NCBI GenBank assembly: GCA_937864225.1
Contig: CALMJK010000001.1
Span: forward strand, 1-41,974
Reading direction: 5' to 3'
Source of the DNA: an uncultured bacterium
GTDB taxonomy: Bacteria > Krumholzibacteriota > Krumholzibacteriia > LZORAL124-64-63
Length of the DNA stretch: 41,974 nucleotides
In this document: piece by piece, positions 25,494 to 36,258 of the stretch
Position numbering within the stretch: position 1 is the stretch's first letter
How the letters are laid out: every line of letters begins with the position of its first letter
Notes under the pieces: model-generated
Told to the model about the DNA's origin: nothing
The model's input: the letters and a program-made list of their open reading frames with translations, nothing else
Database searches by the model: none
Translations under genes and position numbers: made by a program

Positions 25494-26084
25494 ATGGAGA
25501 TCGCGCACTACCTGCAGCTCGTGCTCTGGGCCATCCTGGTCAACAATTTCGTCCTGGCCCAATTCCTCGGCATCTGCCCCTTCCTGGGCGTGAGCCGCAA
25601 GATCGAGTCGGCGATCGGCATGAGCATCGCGGTGGTGTTCGTGATCACGGCCGCCTCGGTGATCTGCTGGCTGCTGTATTACACGGTGCTGCTGCCGTTT
25701 CACCTGGGTTTCCTGCGCACGATCGTGTTCATCCTCGTCATCGCGGCGCTCGTGCAGTTCGTCGAGATGGTGATCCGCAAGGTGTCGCCGTCGCTGTTCC
25801 AGGCGCTGGGCATCTACCTGCCGCTCATCACCACGAACTGCGCGGTGCTGGGCGCGGCGCTGCTGGCGATCACGAAGGACTTCAACTTCATGAAGACCCT
25901 GGTCTACGCGCTGGGATCGTCGATCGGATTCGGACTGGTGCTGGTGCTGTTCGCCGGCATCCGGCAGAGGTTGGACATTGTCCCGGCGGTGCCGCGCATC
26001 CTGCGCGGGATGCCGATCGCCCTGGTCACGTCGGCCATTCTGGCCCTGGCCTTTCTGGGCTTCGCGGGCCTGGTGAAGATGTAG
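25494..26084 (+). CDS. rnfA: Rnf complex subunit A
   Basis: Predicted 196-aa integral membrane subunit, homologous to RnfE and inserted in opposite orientation, six spans. Conserved VNNFVLAQFLGICPFLGVS, EMVIRKVSPSLFQALGIYLPLITTNCAVLG, LGSSIGFGLVLVLFAGIRQRL. Cysteines in GICPFLG and TNCAVLG pair with those of RnfE for the membrane iron-sulfur cluster. Full normal length. Ends 10 nt before rnfB with GGAGCAGGACC as ribosome site for the latter. Confidence 0.95.
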   Translation: MEIAHYLQLVLWAILVNNFVLAQFLGICPFLGVSRKIESAIGMSIAVVFVITAASVICWLLYYTVLLPFHLGFLRTIVFILVIAALVQFVEMVIRKVSPSLFQALGIYLPLITTNCAVLGAALLAITKDFNFMKTLVYALGSSIGFGLVLVLFAGIRQRLDIVPAVPRILRGMPIALVTSAILALAFLGFAGLVKM

Positions 26085-26094
26085 GAGCAGGACC

Positions 26095-27060
26095 ATGATC
26101 GATCCCCAGGTCGTCATCGTGAGCGCGGCGTCGCTCGGCTCCGTGGGCATCGCGTCCGCGGCGCTGCTGGCCGGCGCCTCGCGCTTCTTCAAGGTCGAGA
26201 CGGACCCGCGCGTGGAAGCGCTGATCGCGATCCTGCCCGGCGCCAACTGCGGCGGTTGCGGTTTTCCCGGCTGCTCCGGCTTCGCGCAGGCTCTCGTGGA
26301 CGGCAAGGCGGAGGTCACCGCCTGCAGTCCCGGCGGCGCCGACGTCGCCAAGCAGATCGGCGCCGTGCTCGGCCGGGAGGTCGCCGACCGCGCACGGGCC
26401 GTCGTCAGGCTGCGCTGCTCCGGGACGCGCGCGGTCGCCGCGCCGCGCGTCGAGTACGGCGGCGTCGATTCGTGCCGCGCGCTGCTGCTCGTGTCGCCGG
26501 CCGGCAGCAAGGCGTGCCCGCGGGGCTGCGAGGGCCTGGGCGATTGCGTCCGCGTCTGCCTGTTCGGCGCGTTGCGGATGGGCGAGAACGGCCTGCCGGC
26601 CGTCGACGAGCAGAAGTGCACGGCCTGCGGGCAGTGCGTGACCGCCTGTCCGAAGCACCTGATCGCGATCGAACCCTACGACTCGACCGTTTTCTTGGCC
26701 TGCAGCACGGACCTCGCGCCCAAGGACGCCCGCCAGGCCTGCCAGGTGGCGTGCCTCGCCTGCCGCCTCTGCCTGAAGGCCTGCCCGCACGACGCCCTCG
26801 TGTGGGACGGGCGGCGGCCGGTCAGGGTCGACGACAAGTGCGTCGGCTGCGGGCTGTGCGTGGACGCGTGCAAGCAGGGCGTGTTGGTCTACGCGCGCGG
26901 CGCGGTTCCCGAGCCGGGCGTGCGGGCGCAGGCCGAGCGGCTGCTGGCCGAGCGCAAGGCGGTCGAAGCGGCCAGGAAGGCGGCGGCGAAGGCGGCCGCC
27001 GCGCCGCAGCCCGCCGCGCCGCCCGAGACGCCGGCGGGCGACGGTCCGGCGCCGGCCTGA
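26095..27060 (+). CDS. rnfB: Rnf complex subunit B (multi-cluster ferredoxin-like subunit, long form)
   Basis: Predicted 321 aa: membrane anchor (about 5-30), then the Fes domain CGGCGFPGCSGFAQAL (C52/C55/C60, C77), then an array of cluster motifs: CPRGC...CVRVC (C141-C155), CTACGQCVTAC (C175-C185), CQVACLACRLCLKAC (C216-C230, with C203 nearby) and CVGCGLCVDAC (C249-C259). This is the long, clostridial/FCB RnfB, richer in clusters than the ~190-aa E. coli protein, and is the ferredoxin entry point. The C-terminal ~50 residues form a basic helix and an Ala/Pro tail. Two motifs have Leu or Lys where Pro normally follows the last Cys, which should not affect ligation. Confidence 0.94.
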   Translation: MIDPQVVIVSAASLGSVGIASAALLAGASRFFKVETDPRVEALIAILPGANCGGCGFPGCSGFAQALVDGKAEVTACSPGGADVAKQIGAVLGREVADRARAVVRLRCSGTRAVAAPRVEYGGVDSCRALLLVSPAGSKACPRGCEGLGDCVRVCLFGALRMGENGLPAVDEQKCTACGQCVTACPKHLIAIEPYDSTVFLACSTDLAPKDARQACQVACLACRLCLKACPHDALVWDGRRPVRVDDKCVGCGLCVDACKQGVLVYARGAVPEPGVRAQAERLLAERKAVEAARKAAAKAAAAPQPAAPPETPAGDGPAPA

Positions 27061-27076
27061 AACGCGGAGACGAAGC

Positions 27077-27529
27077 GTGTTCGAGACAGGCGTGGTCGTG
27101 GAGCGCGAGTCTGGCGGCCTGGTGCGCGTGGAGATCCTCCGCACGGCCGCTTGCGACGGCTGCCACGCCCGCGGGGCGTGCGCGATGGTCTTCCAGAACC
27201 GCCGCGTGGTGCTGACCGCCTCCGACCCGCTCGGGGCGGCGAAGGGCGCGAAGGTCACGCTCGAACTGCCCGACGGCGCGTTCCTGCGCGCCTGCGCGAC
27301 GGTCTATCTCATCCCGCTCGCCGGGCTGGTGGCGGGCGCGCTGGCGACGTGGGCCGCGCTGGGCTCCACCGTGACCGCGTCCCGGCGCGACGTCCTGGCC
27401 GCGCTCGGCGCCCTGGCGGGAGTCGCGGTCGGCTGGGGCATCGTGCGGATCTTGGATCGCCGCCTGCGCGAGGGCCGGCGGAATGGGGCCGAACGCTTCC
27501 GGGCGGTCGTCACCGGCATCGTGAGCTGA
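27077..27529 (+). CDS. rseC: RseC/MucC-family protein (SoxR-reducing system component)
   Basis: Predicted 150 aa. An N-terminal cytosolic part has CDGCHARGAC, the cysteine motif of the RseC/MucC family, followed by two membrane spans (ACATVYLIPLAGLVAGALATWA and DVLAALGALAGVAVGWGIV). Family members associate with Rnf/Rsx complexes; in E. coli RseC works with RsxABCDGE to reduce SoxR. Here it directly follows rnfB (16 nt), which supports the assignment. GTG start with GGAGACGAAGC upstream. Whether SoxR exists in this organism is not visible. Confidence 0.85.
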   Translation: MFETGVVVERESGGLVRVEILRTAACDGCHARGACAMVFQNRRVVLTASDPLGAAKGAKVTLELPDGAFLRACATVYLIPLAGLVAGALATWAALGSTVTASRRDVLAALGALAGVAVGWGIVRILDRRLREGRRNGAERFRAVVTGIVS

Positions 27530-27575
27530 GCGCCGCCGCCGGCCGCGCGGCGCGGTCAAACACAGGGGAATGGCC

Positions 27576-28634
27576 ATGGCACTCTCGGATCGGAACGATG
27601 GCAAATGGACCCGTCGCGCCTTCCTGGCGACCGGCGGGGCGGCGGTTGTCGGTTTGGCGGCCTGGCGGTTCGGCGCGCAGCGCGAGGCGGTCCGCCGGCA
27701 TGGCCTGACGTCCAGCCGCTTCGTGGCGATGGGCACGTACCTCGAGCTGACGGTGTCGGACGCGGCCGGCGATGCCGCGCTGCGCCCGGCGCTGGACGCC
27801 GTGCGCCGCGTCGAGGAGCGCATGTCCTACTTCCTGCCCGCGGGTGAGCTGGGCCGGCTCAACGCCGCGGCCGCCGCGGTCCCGGTGGCGGTGTCGTCCG
27901 AGCTCGAGGTGGTGCTGGCGGCCGCCGACGAGACGCACGCGCTCTCCGGCGGCGCCTTCGACCCCACGGTCGGGCCGTTCTTGGCCGCCTGGGGCTTCCG
28001 CGCGGGGCGCCCCACGCGCCGGCCGTCGCGCGACGAGCTCCTCGCCGCGCGCGAGCGCGTCGGGTGGGCGCGCGTGACGCGCGACGGACGCGGCGTCGCC
28101 TTCGGCGTCGACGGCCTGAGCATCGACTTGGGCGGCATCGCCAAGGGTCACGGCGCCGACCGCGCCGCCGCCGCGCTCGCCGCGGCCGGCGCGTCGGGGC
28201 TGGTGAACGCTGGCGGCGACATCCGCGCCGCCGGCCCGCAGCCCGACGGCTCGCCCTGGCGCATCGGCGTGCGCGATCCGCTGCGGCCGGACGGTCTGCT
28301 CGCCACGCTCGAATTGCCCGGGGACGCGGCCGTCGCCACCAGCGGAACCTACGAGCAATTCGTCGAGATCGAGGGCCGGCGCGTGAGCCACATCATCGAT
28401 CCGCGCGGCGGCGAACCGGCCGCGGGCGTGGTGAGCGCGACGGTGACGGCCCCCACGGCCATGCGGGCCGACGCCCTGGCCACGGCCTGCGTCGTGCTCG
28501 ATCCGTCCGAGGCCTTGCGGTTGCTGGAGAGCTTGCCGGACGTGGAAGGCCTGCTCGTGGTGCGTCGCGCCGACGGGCGGCACCGCGTCGAGCGGACCAG
28601 CGGCATGAGCGTCGAGATGCTGCGCAGCGTCTGA
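27576..28634 (+). CDS. apbE: FAD:protein FMN transferase (ApbE), exported
   Basis: Predicted 352 aa. Attaches FMN covalently to Thr of RnfD and RnfG. A twin-arginine-like leader (KWTRRAFLATGGAAVVGLAAW) points to export with cofactor or membrane attachment. Family marks: GLSIDLGGIAKGHGADRA, LVNAGGDIRAAG, VATSGTYEQF, SHIIDPRGG and MRADALATACVVL. Two in-frame ATGs exist; the second is chosen because AGGGGA ends 6 nt before it, while it abuts the first. Last gene of the rnf operon, 46 nt after rseC, so flavin donor and acceptors are encoded together. Confidence 0.93.
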   Translation: MALSDRNDGKWTRRAFLATGGAAVVGLAAWRFGAQREAVRRHGLTSSRFVAMGTYLELTVSDAAGDAALRPALDAVRRVEERMSYFLPAGELGRLNAAAAAVPVAVSSELEVVLAAADETHALSGGAFDPTVGPFLAAWGFRAGRPTRRPSRDELLAARERVGWARVTRDGRGVAFGVDGLSIDLGGIAKGHGADRAAAALAAAGASGLVNAGGDIRAAGPQPDGSPWRIGVRDPLRPDGLLATLELPGDAAVATSGTYEQFVEIEGRRVSHIIDPRGGEPAAGVVSATVTAPTAMRADALATACVVLDPSEALRLLESLPDVEGLLVVRRADGRHRVERTSGMSVEMLRSV

Positions 28635-28649
28635 CCGTCGGCAAGACCG

Positions 28650-28688
28650 GCCGGACGAAAAGACAAGGGCGGCGGTCGTTTCGCCGCC
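28650..28688 (-). terminator. Intrinsic terminator for the coiled-coil protein gene
   Basis: On the minus strand GGCGGCG, 7-nt loop, CGCCGCC, then CCTTGTCTTTTCG. The T-rich side faces away from the minus-strand gene ending at 28719, so it terminates that gene; on the plus strand (apbE) no U-tract follows, but the stem could still act. Confidence 0.6.
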
Positions 28689-28718
28689 GCCCCCGCTCTC
28701 TGGCGCCTCGCGCCGGGC

Positions 28719-29462
28719 TCAGCGCCCCTTTTGCACCTTCATCTGCGAATCGAAGAGGCTCTTGCGCGCCTTGACCAGCTCGGTCTCCTTGTTCGCGACG
28801 TCCTTCCACTTGTTGGCCTCGTCCACCTGCGCTTCCAGGGTCTTGCGCTCGAAGTCCTGGATGTCCTGCTCGAGACGGATGAATTGCTGCTGCACCGCGA
28901 CGCTGACCGGCTGACCCGCCACGGCGTTCCTCTGGTCGCGACGGGCGCCGAGCTCGCCCTCCAGTTCGTGCACCTTCGCCTTGGCCTTGTAGTAGTCGCG
29001 CAGGGCCTCGACCACGCCGATCTCGCGGTTGCGCAGATCGCGCCGCCTCTCGAGCATCTGCTTCTCGCGCTCGGCCTGGCGCTTGCGCGCCTCGAACTCC
29101 TTCTTCTTGAACTCGTTCTGCTCGTTCTTGGCCAGATCCTCCTGGACCTTCAGGCTGCTGATCTCCGCCTCCTTGATCTTGATCCGCGCCTCGGCCTGCG
29201 CCAGCAGCAGCTTGGTGCGCAGGACCCGCTGCTCGGCGATCGCTTGCTCGCCCAGGGCCCTACCCAGATCGTCCCGAATCTCGGCGGCCGGCCGGTACTC
29301 GACGAGGACCATCAGCGTGTCGTCGGAGACGGAAAAGAAGTTCAGCTCCGGCACGATGCCGGACACGGCGCCACCCGTCGGGCCTTGATCGGTCTGGGCC
29401 GCCGCCGGCGCCGCCAGCAGCATGGCCGCCAGGGCCAGCAGTGGGAACTTGCTCGAATTCAT
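28719..29462 (-). CDS. Exported coiled-coil protein of unknown function
   Basis: Predicted 247 aa. Signal peptide about 1-24 (FPLLALAAMLLAAPAAAQ). A short globular start (VPELNFFSVSDDTLMVLVEYRP) is followed by ~190 residues of charged heptad-like helix rich in Glu, Lys, Arg and Gln (for instance EEDLAK/EQNEFKKKEFEARKRQ-type runs), so a long periplasmic coiled coil is expected. It resembles Skp/OmpH or TolC-like helical proteins only in composition; no family motif is recognised. ATG has GAGGAGG 6 nt upstream, a strong ribosome site, so it may be well expressed. Single-gene unit, convergent with apbE and divergent from bfr. Confidence 0.8.
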   Translation of the reverse strand: MNSSKFPLLALAAMLLAAPAAAQTDQGPTGGAVSGIVPELNFFSVSDDTLMVLVEYRPAAEIRDDLGRALGEQAIAEQRVLRTKLLLAQAEARIKIKEAEISSLKVQEDLAKNEQNEFKKKEFEARKRQAEREKQMLERRRDLRNREIGVVEALRDYYKAKAKVHELEGELGARRDQRNAVAGQPVSVAVQQQFIRLEQDIQDFERKTLEAQVDEANKWKDVANKETELVKARKSLFDSQMKVQKGR

Positions 29463-29677
29463 GATTGTGCCTCCTCGGTCAGATGCCGCCGCGCGGCACG
29501 ATGCGTCGCTGCCTATGACAGCTCCAAGCCTAGGTCCCGCGGGTCCGCGTCGCAAGCGCTGCCTGCCGGGCGGGCGGCCACCCGCCGTTCGGACATTGAC
29601 GGCGGGTCCCGCGGAGCGCAAGCTTCCTCGCGGGAACTGACGCGCCGCCGCGATCGGAACGAGGAGGAGGAAACGGC

Positions 29678-30151
29678 ATGAAAGGCAACCGGAAGGTTCT
29701 GGCCACGCTCAACGCGCTGCTGTCGGAGGAGTTGACGGCGATCAACCAGTACATGGTCCACTCGGAGATGTGCGCCGACTGGGGATACGACCGGCTCCAC
29801 GAGAAGCTCGAGAAGCGCGCCATCGACGAGATGAAGCACGCCGAGAAGATCATCGGGCGCATCCTGTTCCTCGAGGGCACGCCCATCGTCAGCAAGTACG
29901 GCCCGATCTACATCGGGTCCGACATCCCCCGGCAGTTCCAGAACGACCTGAAGGCCGAACAGGGAGCCGTCGCGCACTACAACAAGGCCATCGCCGAGGC
30001 GGTCACCGCCGCGGACAACGGCACGCGCGACATGTTCGAGGCCATCCTCGCCGACGAGGAGGCCCACATCGACTGGATCGAGGCGCAGCTCGACCAGATC
30101 GACCAGATGGGACTGCAGATCTACCTCGCCGGGCAGGTCAATGAGGGCTGA
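29678..30151 (+). CDS. bfr: Bacterioferritin
   Basis: Predicted 157-aa iron-storage protein forming 24-mers. Every ferroxidase ligand sits at the canonical E. coli number: E18, E51, H54, E94, E127, H130. The haem axial ligand M52 is also present (AIDEMKHAEKIIGRILFLEG), so it is a haem-binding Bfr rather than ferritin. Strong ribosome site GAGGAGG. The 215-nt space to the divergent coiled-coil gene shows no convincing iron- or peroxide-box by eye. The pseudouridine synthase follows 63 nt later and is probably unrelated. Confidence 0.96.
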   Translation: MKGNRKVLATLNALLSEELTAINQYMVHSEMCADWGYDRLHEKLEKRAIDEMKHAEKIIGRILFLEGTPIVSKYGPIYIGSDIPRQFQNDLKAEQGAVAHYNKAIAEAVTAADNGTRDMFEAILADEEAHIDWIEAQLDQIDQMGLQIYLAGQVNEG

Positions 30152-30214
30152 GCCTCGGGCGCGCCGCGCCAAGCCGCCCCGCGACCGGCGAGGCGAGCCG
30201 GCCGGAGCGCGCCC

Positions 30215-31156
30215 ATGAACGCGGACGACAACCCCGAATCCGCGCCGCGACTCCTCGTCGCGGGGGACGCGGACGTCCGGCTGCGTCTCGACCGGTTTCT
30301 CGCCCGTCGGCTCGGCATCTCGCGCGTCGAGGCGCGGCGCCTGTTGGCCGAGGGACGGGTCGCGCGCGATGGCCACCCCCTCGCGCTGCGGCACAAGGGC
30401 CTCGCCCTGACCGCCTCCGACGCCATCAGCGTCAGCGGATTCGTTCCGCCACGCGAACGCCGGCCGCTCGCGACGCCGGAGGCCGCCCTGACCGTGCTCG
30501 CGGCGGGCGAAGGCTGGGTCGCCGTCGACAAGCCCTCGGGGTGCCCGGTGCACCCGCTGCGCGCCGACCAGGTCGGCACGGTGCTCAACGCCGCCCTCGC
30601 CCGCTGGCCCGAAATGATGGGCGTGGGTGAGGGCGGCCTGCGCAGCGGCGTCGTGCACCGGCTGGATGTCGACACGTCGGGAGTCTTGCTGCTCGCCACG
30701 CGGGAGGAGGCGTGGCGTCGCCTGCGCGATCTCTTCGCCGCGCATCGCGTCGAAAAGGTCTACCGCGCGATCGTGCTGGGACGAGTGGATCGGGAGGGCA
30801 CGATCGAGCTGCCGCTGCGCGTCGCGCGCTCCCGCCCCGCGCGCGTCGTGGTGAGCGCGCGCGCGAACGCGCGCGACGCCCGCGCCTGCACGCTCAGCTG
30901 GCGGCCGCTCGCCCCGCTGCGCGGGGCGACGCTGGTCGAGGCGCGCCCCGTGACCGGCTTCCTGCATCAGGTCCGGGTGACCTTCGCTCACCTGGGATGG
31001 CCGCTGGCCGGCGATCGGCTCTACGGCCCAGCCACCGACGACACAGGCGCGACGCGGCACATGCTGCACGCGGCGCGCCTCGCCCTGGCGGGCATCGACG
31101 CGGCCTGCCCTGACGCGGCCGACTTCGCGGCGTTGCTGGCGAAATTTCGGTTGTGA
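30215..31156 (+). CDS. RluA-family RNA pseudouridine synthase
   Basis: Predicted 313 aa. N-terminal S4 RNA-binding domain (about 20-80, RLDRFLARRLGISRVEARRLLAEGRV), then the catalytic domain: WVAVDKPSGCPVHP, GVVHRLDVDTSGVLLLAT with catalytic Asp151, KVYRAIVLG, and a late VTGFLHQVRVTFAHLGWPLAGDRLYG. It isomerises uridines in rRNA (RluC/RluD-type) or tRNA (RluA/TruC-type); the S4 domain favours the rRNA group, but specificity is not readable. It ends 6 nt from the convergent metallo-beta-lactamase gene with no room for a terminator. Confidence 0.93.
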   Translation: MNADDNPESAPRLLVAGDADVRLRLDRFLARRLGISRVEARRLLAEGRVARDGHPLALRHKGLALTASDAISVSGFVPPRERRPLATPEAALTVLAAGEGWVAVDKPSGCPVHPLRADQVGTVLNAALARWPEMMGVGEGGLRSGVVHRLDVDTSGVLLLATREEAWRRLRDLFAAHRVEKVYRAIVLGRVDREGTIELPLRVARSRPARVVVSARANARDARACTLSWRPLAPLRGATLVEARPVTGFLHQVRVTFAHLGWPLAGDRLYGPATDDTGATRHMLHAARLALAGIDAACPDAADFAALLAKFRL

Positions 31157-31162
31157 CCGGTG

Positions 31163-31954
31163 TCAGTCGGCCGTCTGTCCGGCGGCCGCGGCGCGCGCGA
31201 GATCGGCCGTGTGGGTCAGCAGCTCCGGTCCGCCCGGCTCGCCGTGACCGGGCACGACGATCCGCGCCGTCGGGTAGAGCGCGGCCAGGCGCTCGACCGT
31301 CGCCAACCACGCCGCGGGATCCGCTTCCGCCGGGTTGCCCAGGTTCCGGGCGCCTGGGGACCGCACCAGGCAACCCCCGAACAGGACGCGCGCGTCGGGC
31401 AGCCAGATGACGATGTTGTCCTGCGTGTGCCCGGCTCCGGCGTGGCGCAGTTCCAGGCGCCGCTTGCCGACACGCACCGTGAGCGTGTCGGTGAAGGCGT
31501 GCCGAGGAACCTCGTCGCCGTGGCGCTTCGCCAGGCCCACGGTCAGCGCGCTGGCATAGGACTCGGCGCCGCGCGCGTGGGCCTCGGCCAACCCGCCCAG
31601 GCAATCCTGGTGCGCATGCCCGACCACGACCACGTGCCGCGTCGCGCGCTTTTCACGGTCGGCCCAGTCCAGCAACATGGCGGTCTGGCCGTCGTCCCAC
31701 GGCGTGTCGATCAGCGCGACCTCGCTGCCGTCGATCACGACGAGCCCGTTGGCGGGGGTCAGACCCGAGCCCGGCAGCTTGGCCCAGGAGACATGGCGCC
31801 ACACGCCGGCGACGACGGGATAGAGCTCGAGATCCTCGGCCAGCACGATCGGCTCGGCCGCGCGCCCGAGAGCGCTTCCCCCGCCGCCGGCGGACAGCAA
31901 GCAGATCCACGCCACGCAATTGAGTCGTCGCGCGCTCGGGCTACGGCAGACCAT
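31163..31954 (-). CDS. Subclass-B1-like metallo-beta-lactamase
   Basis: Predicted 263 aa, exported (signal peptide about 1-33). All zinc ligands of subclass B1 are present: HAHQD (H113, H115, D117), GAGHTQDNIVIW (H176), VLFGGCLV (C195) and VVPGHG (H237). The Cys ligand in GGC separates B1/B2 from B3 enzymes and from glyoxalase-like hydrolases, and the first His is not Asn as in B2. Neighbouring blocks (ANGLVVIDGSEVALIDTPW, GNLGNPAEADPAAWLATVERL, AALYPTARIVVPGHGEPGG) also follow B1. Arg198 stands at the standard 224 position where Lys is common. Would hydrolyse beta-lactams in the periplasm. ATG with GGAG 8 nt upstream. No integron or IS nearby, so it looks like a resident gene. Confidence 0.88.
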   Translation of the reverse strand: MVCRSPSARRLNCVAWICLLSAGGGGSALGRAAEPIVLAEDLELYPVVAGVWRHVSWAKLPGSGLTPANGLVVIDGSEVALIDTPWDDGQTAMLLDWADREKRATRHVVVVGHAHQDCLGGLAEAHARGAESYASALTVGLAKRHGDEVPRHAFTDTLTVRVGKRRLELRHAGAGHTQDNIVIWLPDARVLFGGCLVRSPGARNLGNPAEADPAAWLATVERLAALYPTARIVVPGHGEPGGPELLTHTADLARAAAAGQTAD

Positions 31955-32010
31955 GATCCCGCTCCGATCCGGCCGCTCCGCGGGGAACCGGCCTGGGCGA
32001 ACAGCCGAAC

Positions 32011-32040
32011 TGAATACAAGTTGTCGGATGCGCCCGCCAA
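32011..32040 (-). promoter_or_regulatory. Candidate promoter for the metallo-beta-lactamase gene
   Basis: Minus strand: TTGGCG, then TGTATT after 16 nt or TATTCA after 18 nt. It sits in the 203-nt divergent space shared with sodB, about 55 nt from the ATG at 31954. Confidence 0.35.
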
Positions 32041-32078
32041 AAGCAAAGCAGGAAATGGGCGCGGGCCCCGGACCGGCT

Positions 32079-32106
32079 TGCCGCGGCGTGCCGGCGGCGG
32101 TATGGT
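32079..32106 (+). promoter_or_regulatory. Sigma70-like promoter for sodB
   Basis: TTGCCG (-35), a 16-nt G/C spacer, TATGGT (-10). The leader to the ATG at 32158 is about 45 nt and ends in GAGGAGGAATCC. No Fur- or OxyR-like box is recognised beside it. Confidence 0.5.
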
Positions 32107-32157
32107 GTCGAAACGATCTGCGCGCGGGCTTCCCACTGGCCGTTCGAGGAGGAATCC

Positions 32158-32739
32158 ATGGTCCACACGCTTGCGCCCCTGCCCTACGCGCCCAACGCGC
32201 TCGCCCCGCACCTGTCCCAGGAGACGCTCGAGTTCCACCACGGCAAACACCACGCGACCTACGTGACGAACCTCAACAACCTCTTGCCAGGCACCGAATT
32301 CGCGGCCATGTCCCTGGAGGACATCATCCGCAAGTCTTCCGGCGGCGTCTTCAACAACGCCGCGCAGGTCTGGAACCACGCCTTCTACTGGCACTGCCTC
32401 CGCCCGCAGGGGGGCGGCGAGCCGCAGGGCGCCTTGCGCGCGGCCATCGAGCGACGATTCGGGTCCTTCGCGAGCTTCCGCGAGGAATTCACGAAGACCG
32501 CGATCAGCACGTTCGGCTCGGGCTGGGCCTGGCTCGTGAGCGACCAGGGCGGCGCGCTGGAGCTCCTGAGCACGAGCAACGCCGGCACGCCGCTCACGCT
32601 GGGGAAGAAGCCCTTGCTGACCTGCGATGTCTGGGAACACGCCTACTACATCGACTATCGCAACGCGCGGCCGAAATACATGGAGGCGTTCTGGAACCTG
32701 GTCAACTGGGACTTCGCGGGGCAGCAGTACGCCAAGTAG
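32158..32739 (+). CDS. sodB: Iron superoxide dismutase
   Basis: Predicted 193-aa cytoplasmic enzyme dismutating superoxide. Metal ligands H27, H74, D157, H161 ([25 protein letters not shown]). Gln70 in [11 protein letters not shown] is the second-sphere Gln position typical of FeSOD; MnSOD has it from a later Gly/Gln pair. Full length, strong GAGGAGG ribosome site. Followed convergently by the haem-binding-domain gene; a short GCGCG/CGCGC stem without U-tract lies just past the stop. Confidence 0.96.
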   Translation: MVHTLAPLPYAPNALAPHLSQETLEFHHGKHHATYVTNLNNLLPGTEFAAMSLEDIIRKSSGGVFNNAAQVWNHAFYWHCLRPQGGGEPQGALRAAIERRFGSFASFREEFTKTAISTFGSGWAWLVSDQGGALELLSTSNAGTPLTLGKKPLLTCDVWEHAYYIDYRNARPKYMEAFWNLVNWDFAGQQYAK

Positions 32740-32803
32740 CCGCGCGATGGCGCGCGACGGCACACGCCCGAGGCGTGGCGGCGGCGGCCCAGTCCGGGCC
32801 GGA

Positions 32804-33280
32804 TCAGGGAGCCGCGTCCGCCAAACGCGCCTGCGCGCGCTCGATCCACGCGCAGAACAGCTTGGTTTCGTCGGCGGAGAAGGGCGCCCCGCGGTGCACG
32901 AGCGAGTACGCCTGCGGAGGCATCTGCCCCTTCTGCGCCTCCTCGCACATCCTGCCGAGCAGTCTCGCCTGCGCGCGCGGCGCGTGATCGGCCCAGCGCG
33001 TGAAATCGAGGTGCTCCTTCGCCTCTCTCACGTCGCGCCCCAGCAGCCAGGAGATCGGCGCGACGTACGAGTACCAAGGCCAGGTCGGCGTCGCGCCGTG
33101 GCAATCGTTGCACGAACGCTCCAAGAGCCGCGTGATGTCCGCGCTCGGCTCCAATTGCCTCGCGAGCGAGGGGGCGGGATCGGGCAAGACGCGGTCGATC
33201 CTGGCGGGCACGAATTGGATGCCCGCGAGCACGAGCACGGCCAGGGCGGGGAGCACGCGGCGGGCGGTGAGTCTGGTCAT
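32804..33280 (-). CDS. Haem-binding-domain protein (single CxxCH, membrane-anchored)
   Basis: Predicted 158 aa. An N-terminal hydrophobic segment (VLPALAVLVLAGIQFVP) acts as anchor or signal. A single haem motif CNDCHG is followed by TPTWPWYSYVAPISWLLGRDVREAKEHLDFTRW, which is the typical body of the Haem_bd family (frequent in Bacteroidetes), and a distal KGQMPPQAYSLVH that may give the second axial Met or His. Likely a small periplasmic electron carrier. ATG with GAGGT upstream; ORF frame extends further but without a signal. Divergent from the pyruvate dehydrogenase operon. Confidence 0.85.
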   Translation of the reverse strand: MTRLTARRVLPALAVLVLAGIQFVPARIDRVLPDPAPSLARQLEPSADITRLLERSCNDCHGATPTWPWYSYVAPISWLLGRDVREAKEHLDFTRWADHAPRAQARLLGRMCEEAQKGQMPPQAYSLVHRGAPFSADETKLFCAWIERAQARLADAAP

Positions 33281-33401
33281 GGCTACCTCGCAGGAAGTGG
33301 GCGCGGGCGGCCGACGCGAGCGCCGCGCGCGGGTAGATTCTAGGACGGGCCGCCAGCGCGGGCCAGGAAATTCACGGCCGCCGGCGGCGCGCCCGGTGCG
33401 G

Positions 33402-33435
33402 TTGACACCCGCCGGCGCGGGCATACAGTGTACGC
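33402..33435 (+). promoter_or_regulatory. Promoter of the pyruvate dehydrogenase operon with overlapping operator-like palindrome
   Basis: TTGACA (perfect -35, 33402-33407), 16-nt spacer, TACAGT (-10, 33424-33429). An imperfect 15-bp palindrome GCATACAGTGTACGC (33421-33435) covers the -10 and the expected start site, as repressor sites often do. It does not look like the E. coli PdhR box. Leader about 55 nt. Confidence 0.6.
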
Positions 33436-33488
33436 GTGGAGCGGCCCCCGCCGCTCGCCCGTCGCCGGGGGAACAGGAGCGCCGCGAG

Positions 33489-36230
<2,742 letters not shown>

Positions 36231-36258
36231 GCGGCCGCGGCGGCGATGGGAGATGACG

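Noticed and set aside
29463..29677. Iron- or peroxide-responsive box before bfr
   Set aside because: The 215-nt space has only GC-rich partial repeats (e.g. around CCGGGCGGGCGGCCACCCGCCG); nothing resembling Fur, IscR, PerR or OxyR sites strongly enough to call.
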